DNA of 19,333 bases from a bacterium (GTDB taxonomy: Bacteria > Patescibacteriota > Minisyncoccia > UBA6257 > 2-01-FULL-56-20): positions 1 through 19,333 of the forward strand of contig JAKABL010000007.1 in assembly GCA_021801885.1 (NCBI GenBank), given 5' to 3'. The translations under genes were made by a program, and so were the position numbers. Shown in pieces: positions 15,505 through 19,333 of this stretch. How positions within the stretch are numbered: the stretch's first letter is position 1; every line of letters begins with the position of its first letter. The notes beneath the pieces were generated by a model. The model was given only the letters and a program-made list of their open reading frames with translations. It ran no database searches and was not told where the DNA came from.

Positions 15505-16096
15505 GGCGCTGCGACGCAAAATCGAGCAGGACCTGCCGATGAGGCACCTCCTGCCGGACAGGCTCCCGCGGTATGTCTCCTCGTTCGTATATGCGTTCGG
15601 CATCCTGACGCTCACGAGCCTGTTCGTCATCATCCTCTCCGGCGCGGTCATGGCATTCAAAGGGCCTCTCTGGTATCAGGCTTCTTCCCTCGGATTCGTC
15701 ATGCGCTCCATCCACTTCTGGGGCGTGCAGGTGTTCTTCTTCTTCCTCGCATTGCATTTCTTTTCGGTCTTCTTCATGGCGGGATGGAGAGAAGGCCGCT
15801 TTGCCACATGGGCCGTAGGCGCGTTCCTCCTCCTCTTTTCGGTCATTGAGGCATTCACCGGCTTCCTTATGGAAGGAGGGTTCTTTGCGCAGTGGAACCA
15901 GGTGCAATCCAAGGATGCGTTCAACGCACTCGGACTTTCCGGCACGTTCAACGTCCTGAACAACGGACAGCTCTACGGTCTGCACATTAGCGTCATCCCG
16001 GCCATCCTCGTCATCCTTCTCGTCATTCATATTCTCCTCATCAGGGAAAAGGGCGTCGTACCGCCCATCGAACCGCAACGGAAACGCCATGGCTAA
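15491..16096 (+). CDS. Cytochrome b6-like diheme membrane protein
   Basis: A 201-residue, four-helix protein homologous to the N-terminal half of cytochrome b, i.e. cytochrome b6. All four axial heme ligands are present: H75 (MRSIHFW) and H89 (LALHFF) in the second helix, H165 (YGLH) and H180 (LVIH) in the fourth. The spacing 75-89 is 14 and 165-180 is 15, the b6-type spacing, whereas mitochondrial-type cytochrome b has 14 in both. The end IREKGVVPP matches the IRKQGISGP region of b6. The Cys that holds heme c-n in b6 (YCFGG) is Ala here (YAFGI, A35). It should bind hemes bL and bH and pass electrons across the inner membrane. The start has no SD and overlaps the preceding small gene. The subunit-IV-like gene follows with an 8-base overlap. 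No Rieske or cytochrome c gene is nearby. Confidence 0.9.
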   Translation: MNLTEALRRKIEQDLPMRHLLPDRLPRYVSSFVYAFGILTLTSLFVIILSGAVMAFKGPLWYQASSLGFVMRSIHFWGVQVFFFFLALHFFSVFFMAGWREGRFATWAVGAFLLLFSVIEAFTGFLMEGGFFAQWNQVQSKDAFNALGLSGTFNVLNNGQLYGLHISVIPAILVILLVIHILLIREKGVVPPIEPQRKRHG

Positions 16097-17036
16097 GCAT
16101 CGGAACCCTGAAGACACCTATCCCACGAAGGAAGGCGACCTCATCAAGGAGATGATCGTGGCATTCGCGTTCGTCACGATCCTCATCGTCGGCCTTGCGT
16201 TCGCGTTCGGATCCCCGTTCGATCCCCCGGTGACGATCGCGCACGTCGCCGCGCACGACCCCGTCCTCTTCGAAGAGACCGCGATGAGGGACCTCATGGG
16301 CACGAGCGCCATTGCCACCTACGGACCGCCCTATACCCAAGGTCCCGCGCAGCAGGCGATCGGATGGTTCAGTCCCGAGCAATGGGGCGGCACGTCCGTC
16401 CCCGTCGATGCGGCCCAGGTGTATGTGATCGGTCCGCTCACCCGGGTGTCGCGCATCGACCCTTCGCTCCAGGCCGCGCTCGCGGAATTCGCGGCGGCAA
16501 CACCCGCAGAGCAACGCACATGGGAGAACGGTTACTACGACGCCCTTCAAAATGCCACCGCAACGGCGGGCACCGTGACGATCCCGAACGGCGATTACGG
16601 ACCGGTCGCACCGATGATGCAATCGCTCCTCGGCCTTGGCCAAAGCGGATTCATGGACGCCTCATTGAACGCCGAAAGTGCGGGCAATAATGGCGTCTAT
16701 ACCTACAACTTCGGACAAAGCCTCCTGTTCCTCCAGGGCGAAGCGCTCGGCAATGTGGCGGCAGCGAAAGGCCTCCTCGGATCGCAGCTCGGCATTGCAA
16801 AAGACCTTGGTCCCTATCCCGGCCCGTGGTGGCTCCTCCTCTATTCCGGCCTCTATCAGATACCCCCCTATTCGACCGCGGCGGCCGGCGATCTGCTCGT
16901 TGCGCTCACCATGGTCGGCGTATTCCTCGTGATCCTTTTCCTTCCCTTCATTCCTTTCCTCAATAGGGTCCCCTATTACCTCCCCGTCTACAAGCTGATC
17001 TGGCGGCGATGGTACCGCCGCGAGCGCGACCAATGA
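16089..17036 (+). CDS. Subunit-IV-like (cytochrome b C-terminal) protein with large periplasmic insertion
   Basis: A 315-residue protein that I read as a highly modified b6f subunit IV. The N-terminal part resembles subunit IV up to its first helix (YPTKEGDLI, helix at about 20-40, then GSPFDPP like the PADPF segment). The family would reach PEWY within about ten residues; here a ~190-residue soluble segment (about 50-240) intervenes, and the equivalent motif is GPWW (245-248), followed by LLLYSGLYQIPP like the ILR.VP segment. A second helix (about 265-288) and PFIPFLNRVPYYLPV match the end of helix F; helix G is missing. The Glu of PEWY, needed for quinol oxidation at the Qo site, is absent. 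No CXXCH heme site is present. Homology is judged by eye and is less certain than for the cytochrome b gene. It overlaps the next gene by 4 bases. Confidence 0.7.
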   Translation: MAKHRNPEDTYPTKEGDLIKEMIVAFAFVTILIVGLAFAFGSPFDPPVTIAHVAAHDPVLFEETAMRDLMGTSAIATYGPPYTQGPAQQAIGWFSPEQWGGTSVPVDAAQVYVIGPLTRVSRIDPSLQAALAEFAAATPAEQRTWENGYYDALQNATATAGTVTIPNGDYGPVAPMMQSLLGLGQSGFMDASLNAESAGNNGVYTYNFGQSLLFLQGEALGNVAAAKGLLGSQLGIAKDLGPYPGPWWLLLYSGLYQIPPYSTAAAGDLLVALTMVGVFLVILFLPFIPFLNRVPYYLPVYKLIWRRWYRRERDQ

Positions 17037-17437
17037 AACGTAACGCGATCCTCCTCGCCATCCTCGTCGCGCTCGGCATCATCCTTTCCCTCTATGTGTA
17101 TCAGGGGATCGTGGAGGGCCATCCGATGAGCACGATCCTTTTTTCGATCGCATTCCTCATTACCGCGATGTTCGCGGGGAAGATCACCGCCGAATTCCGT
17201 GCGCTCGCGAGAAGTCTCCGGACGCGCGACAGGATCGCCGCGCTGCTCCTCCCGCTCACGGGCGACCCCGCGCACGCAGCGGTCCTTGCGGAACATCTCG
17301 TCCTCCGTCGCACCACGCTCGCAGAATGGCCGGAGATACCGCATGCGCAATCCCTTGAGATCGCGCGCATGCTCGCGAAGGTCGCGGGCACGAAGCGGCG
17401 TAAAAAAGCCGGCGCATCTTCCGCGCCGGAGCAATAG
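17033..17437 (+). CDS. Two-helix membrane protein, last gene of cytochrome operon
   Basis: Not recognised. From the ATG at 17033, which overlaps the preceding stop by 4 bases (ATGA, 17033-17036), it has 134 residues: two membrane helices (about 5-23 and 33-50), then a cytoplasmic, largely helical segment rich in Arg, Ala and Leu and a Lys-rich tail (KRRKKAG). An in-frame ATG at 17009 would add eight residues and overlap more; the coupled start is preferred. No heme, iron-sulfur or Cys motif is visible. Its place suggests an assembly factor or accessory subunit of the b6-like complex. The end of its coding sequence also encodes the terminator hairpin of the opposing M16 gene. Confidence 0.8.
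   Translation: MKRNAILLAILVALGIILSLYVYQGIVEGHPMSTILFSIAFLITAMFAGKITAEFRALARSLRTRDRIAALLLPLTGDPAHAAVLAEHLVLRRTTLAEWPEIPHAQSLEIARMLAKVAGTKRRKKAGASSAPEQ
17402..17429 (-). terminator. Intrinsic terminator of the M16 gene, inside the opposing coding region
   Basis: Read on the minus strand: CCGGCGC (17429-17423), a 7-base loop, GCGCCGG (17415-17409), one further base (C) and then T6 (17407-17402). All seven pairs are G-C. It lies 24 bases past the M16 stop and wholly within the last codons of the plus-strand gene ending at 17437. Confidence 0.8.
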
Positions 17438-17452
17438 AAATCCCCGCCCCCG

Positions 17453-18712
17453 CTATTTCACGTTCGGCCTCACCATGACGGTCGCAAACCGCTCGGGGCG
17501 AATGAGCTCCCGACGCATGGTCTCCGCATCGCGAAGCGTGAGCGAATTCACAATACGCCGTTCGTTTTCAAAATGACGTTTTACGCGGGAAAGAGGCTCG
17601 CCCCGCTCGATCGTGTCGTAAATAAGACTTGCCCACGCATCAAGATTTTCCCCGTATCCTACCGTAATGGCATCGTTCACGGCCTCGCGCGTCGCTTCGA
17701 AGATCGCCCGGTCGCGCTGCGTGATAGGCGTAAAGAGCACCTTCCGCATGAGCCGCGCAACGAGCGCTTCCTTGCCCGGCGAGGTCTGCACGAAGGCGCT
17801 GAAGTAGGCGCCGATCCCCACCGCGCGGCTCACGCCGCCGCTCGCGGCATAGGCAAGACCGCGCGCCTCGCGCACTTCGTTCCATAAACGCGAGCTCCAT
17901 CCAGACACGAGAAGGGCCGACATAAAGTCCTCGGCGTCGTCCGCACGATCGCTCACGCGGTCCGGGACCTTGCATCCCATGACGATCGTGGACTTACTGC
18001 GGTCCTGCCGAAACACGATCTCCTCAGGACGGCGCGGAGGGAGCGAAAATTCTGGGTCCCAGGCGACCTTCGGGGCCTTCGTATGATCGATGGGGATCCG
18101 CGCGGAGATCTCCTTGACGAATGCGTCATGAGAGACGCGTCCCACCGCAAGCGCGATGGTGTTCGAGGGCACGTACCATCTCGCTTTTTCGCGAAGAAGG
18201 TCCTTGCGGCTGATCCGCGCGATACCCTCGGGCGTCCCCGTGGTGAATTGGCGGAATGGATTCTTCTCGTACAAAAGCCCCCGGAGCACGAGCCCCGCAA
18301 AATATCCGTCATCATCCTTGTTCCTCGCCGCTTCGAGGAGTACCGGTCCCTTTTCCTTTTTGATCTCCGTCGCGGGAAATGTGGAGTGCGCGTAGATGTC
18401 CGCGATGATGTCGCACGCGCGATCGAGCTTCGTATGCACGGCAAGGCCGTAGTATTCCGTCCTGTCGCGATAGGTGCTCGCGTTCGTCGAAAGCAGATTG
18501 CGTTCGGTGAACGCGTAAATATCCTTTACGGTGCGCGTCTCCGTTCCTTTGAACGCCATATGCTCAAAATAATGGAACAGTCCCTGGCGGTCTTCCGGAT
18601 CGTATGCCGATCCCACGAGCGCGGAGAGGCTCACAAGGACCATGCGCTGCGTGGGAATGGCGCAGGTGATGATCCGAAGGCCGTCACGGCGGACTGTTTC
18701 GCGGAGCGTCAT
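17453..18712 (-). CDS. M16 family zinc metallopeptidase (processing-peptidase type)
   Basis: A 419-residue M16B-type protease. The inverted zinc motif HxxEH is H47-Y-F-E50-H51, with the third ligand E127 75 residues after H51 (in KGPVLLEAARN), matching the family spacing. The C-terminal domain has the substrate-binding signature SGWSSRLWNEVREARGLAYAASGG. Both half-domains are present; M16B enzymes of this size usually work as dimers and cut short or unfolded peptides, such as signal peptides. It lacks a signal peptide, so it is probably cytoplasmic. The ATG at 18712 is 7 bases after a TATTAT hexamer, suggesting a leaderless mRNA, and its terminator is at 17429-17402. The convergent neighbour ends only 15 bases away. 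Catalytic residues appear intact, so it should be an active peptidase and not a partner subunit. Confidence 0.95.
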   Translation of the reverse strand: MTLRETVRRDGLRIITCAIPTQRMVLVSLSALVGSAYDPEDRQGLFHYFEHMAFKGTETRTVKDIYAFTERNLLSTNASTYRDRTEYYGLAVHTKLDRACDIIADIYAHSTFPATEIKKEKGPVLLEAARNKDDDGYFAGLVLRGLLYEKNPFRQFTTGTPEGIARISRKDLLREKARWYVPSNTIALAVGRVSHDAFVKEISARIPIDHTKAPKVAWDPEFSLPPRRPEEIVFRQDRSKSTIVMGCKVPDRVSDRADDAEDFMSALLVSGWSSRLWNEVREARGLAYAASGGVSRAVGIGAYFSAFVQTSPGKEALVARLMRKVLFTPITQRDRAIFEATREAVNDAITVGYGENLDAWASLIYDTIERGEPLSRVKRHFENERRIVNSLTLRDAETMRRELIRPERFATVMVRPNVK

Positions 18713-18719
18713 AAATGAA

Positions 18720-18725
18720 ATAATA
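18720..18725 (-). promoter_or_regulatory. -10 hexamer placing the M16 start codon at +1
   Basis: TATTAT on the minus strand (18725-18720), followed by exactly 7 bases and the ATG at 18712. No good -35 or SD is present. Same arrangement as at 9455/9463 and 15365/15373. Confidence 0.4.
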
Positions 18726-18788
18726 GATCAAAGAGGGCCTTGTGCGCCAGACGGAGCGCGACGGGCATAACGGAGCATGTCGCGGATA

Positions 18789-19202
18789 CTACGCCTTCCC
18801 GCGATGCGTTTCGCAACGACAGCCCTTGGGCTTTATAAATTCGTCGAAGTACTCTTTGCCGTAATCATAGCCGAGCTCGGTCCCGGCCTTGATGCGCGTG
18901 CGGGAAAAAATAAAGACTCTCCCCCCGCGCACCACCGCTTCGCAGTTCGGCCTGCAGGAATGATTGATATAACGGGCAGGATTCGAAGGGACATTGCCAT
19001 CGATCGTCGTACGCGCATCGACCTCGAAGAGATACCGCCCGCCGCGATCTTCCGCGTCCTTCCCGCGAAGGATGCGCCCGGTATATTCTATGACGCATAC
19101 GCCCTTCGGGATGTCCTCCTCGGCAAAAAGCCCCTTGCCCGCGGAAGAGCGCCGCACCGAAAGCCGGTGCCCGCGAGGGGTATATTTGGACATGCGTGCC
19201 AT
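18789..19202 (-). CDS. SET-domain protein (putative protein-lysine methyltransferase)
   Basis: A 137-residue single-domain SET protein. SET enzymes transfer methyl groups from S-adenosylmethionine to lysines of proteins. Motifs in order: GKGLFAEEDIPKGVCVIEY (22-40), the core RYINHSCRPNC (77-87), and GYDYG (111-115) with the catalytic Tyr. A partial post-SET segment CRC (128-130) follows, but the third Cys of the usual CxCx4C cluster is missing. Bacterial SET proteins occur widely in CPR genomes; targets are unknown, with ribosomal or chromatin-like proteins as candidates. The ATG at 19202 begins 3 bases after the end of the tRNA-Asn gene on the same strand; a GGAG at the tRNA 3' end is 3 bases from it. 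A second ATG at 19193 (MSKYTPRG) is the more likely start, being 12 bases from that GGAG. It is probably made from the tRNA transcript. Confidence 0.9.
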   Translation of the reverse strand: MARMSKYTPRGHRLSVRRSSAGKGLFAEEDIPKGVCVIEYTGRILRGKDAEDRGGRYLFEVDARTTIDGNVPSNPARYINHSCRPNCEAVVRGGRVFIFSRTRIKAGTELGYDYGKEYFDEFIKPKGCRCETHRGKA

Positions 19203-19205
19203 ATG

Positions 19206-19277
19206 CTCCGCGGCCAGGACTCGAACCTGGAACCCTCTCGTTAACAGCGAGACGCTCTACCATTGAGCTACCGCGGA
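19206..19277 (-). tRNA. tRNA-Asn (anticodon GTT)
   Basis: A 72-base cloverleaf: acceptor stem TCCGCGG/CCGCGGA (7 pairs), D-stem GCTC/GAGC, anticodon stem TCTCG/CGAGA with loop CTGTTAA giving anticodon GTT, variable loop of 5, and T-stem CCAGG/CCTGG with loop TTCGAGT. The discriminator base is G, as expected for Asn. CCA is not encoded, so it must be added by the CCA-adding enzyme. Confidence 0.97.
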
Positions 19278-19288
19278 ATACGGATACT

Positions 19289-19317
19289 ATAGTAGCAAAT
19301 GTCGCAAAGAGTTTCAA
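19289..19317 (-). promoter_or_regulatory. Predicted promoter of tRNA-Asn (and the SET gene)
   Basis: TTGAAA (19317-19312), a 17-base spacer, and TACTAT (19294-19289) on the minus strand, ending 11 bases before the tRNA 5' end. It probably also drives the SET gene directly downstream. Confidence 0.6.
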
Positions 19318-19333
19318 TATCACACCGCGCGCG

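Noticed and set aside
1..19333. CRISPR array, insertion sequence or prophage
   Set aside because: No regularly spaced repeats, transposase, integrase or terminal inverted repeats were seen.

Overview
The window looks like a GC-rich chromosomal segment of a member of the Candidate Phyla Radiation (Patescibacteria), most likely Parcubacteria-like. This is an inference from content and style: compact genes, many 4-base ATGA or GTGA overlaps, few Shine-Dalgarno sites, Ser/Thr/Ala-rich secreted proteins, lamin-tail-domain (LTD), DUF192 and DUF5666 proteins, and a bacterial SET-domain protein. TGA is used as a stop, so this is not the recoded Gracilibacteria/Absconditabacteria group. No 16S rRNA or ribosomal marker is present to fix the lineage.

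Layout. 1-5205 (minus strand): a 3'-truncated type I GAPDH preceded, in transcription order, by a cell-envelope cluster: a large LTD/InlB-like surface protein, a membrane-anchored protein, an M23 metallopeptidase and a DUF192 protein. 5206-5756: the only long gene-free stretch, unusually A/T-rich, with a possible structured RNA, one perfect DnaA box and an extended -10 element. 5757-9424 (plus): nrdA and nrdB of a class I ribonucleotide reductase; NrdB has Phe at the radical position and Glu as first metal ligand, the class Ic pattern. 9463-11323: a Thr/Ser-repeat membrane protein, a strong terminator, then on the minus strand a two-domain DUF5666 secreted protein and a 40-residue basic protein. 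11437-12138 (plus): a PlsC-like acyltransferase with its own consensus promoter, strong SD and terminator, but a substituted catalytic His. 12275-15339 (plus): a P1B-like P-type ATPase without the CPC metal motif, overlapping an MFS transporter by 4 bases.

15373-17437 (plus) is the most interesting part. It is a tight four-gene operon: a 43-residue one-helix protein, a cytochrome b6-like four-helix protein with all four heme His ligands, a subunit-IV-like protein whose PEWY region is degenerate and which carries a roughly 190-residue extracytoplasmic insertion, and a two-helix membrane protein. No Rieske protein or cytochrome c gene is in the window. 17453-19277 (minus): an M16 metallopeptidase whose terminator lies inside the opposing gene, a SET-domain protein, and tRNA-Asn(GTT).

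How the genes fit together: the envelope cluster probably builds or remodels the surface; the RNR pair supplies deoxynucleotides; the ATPase/MFS pair moves unknown substrates; the b6-like operon is a candidate membrane electron-transfer complex that appears to have lost canonical Q-cycle chemistry. Three genes (9463, 15373, 18712) have a -10 hexamer exactly 7 bases before the start codon, which suggests leaderless mRNAs.
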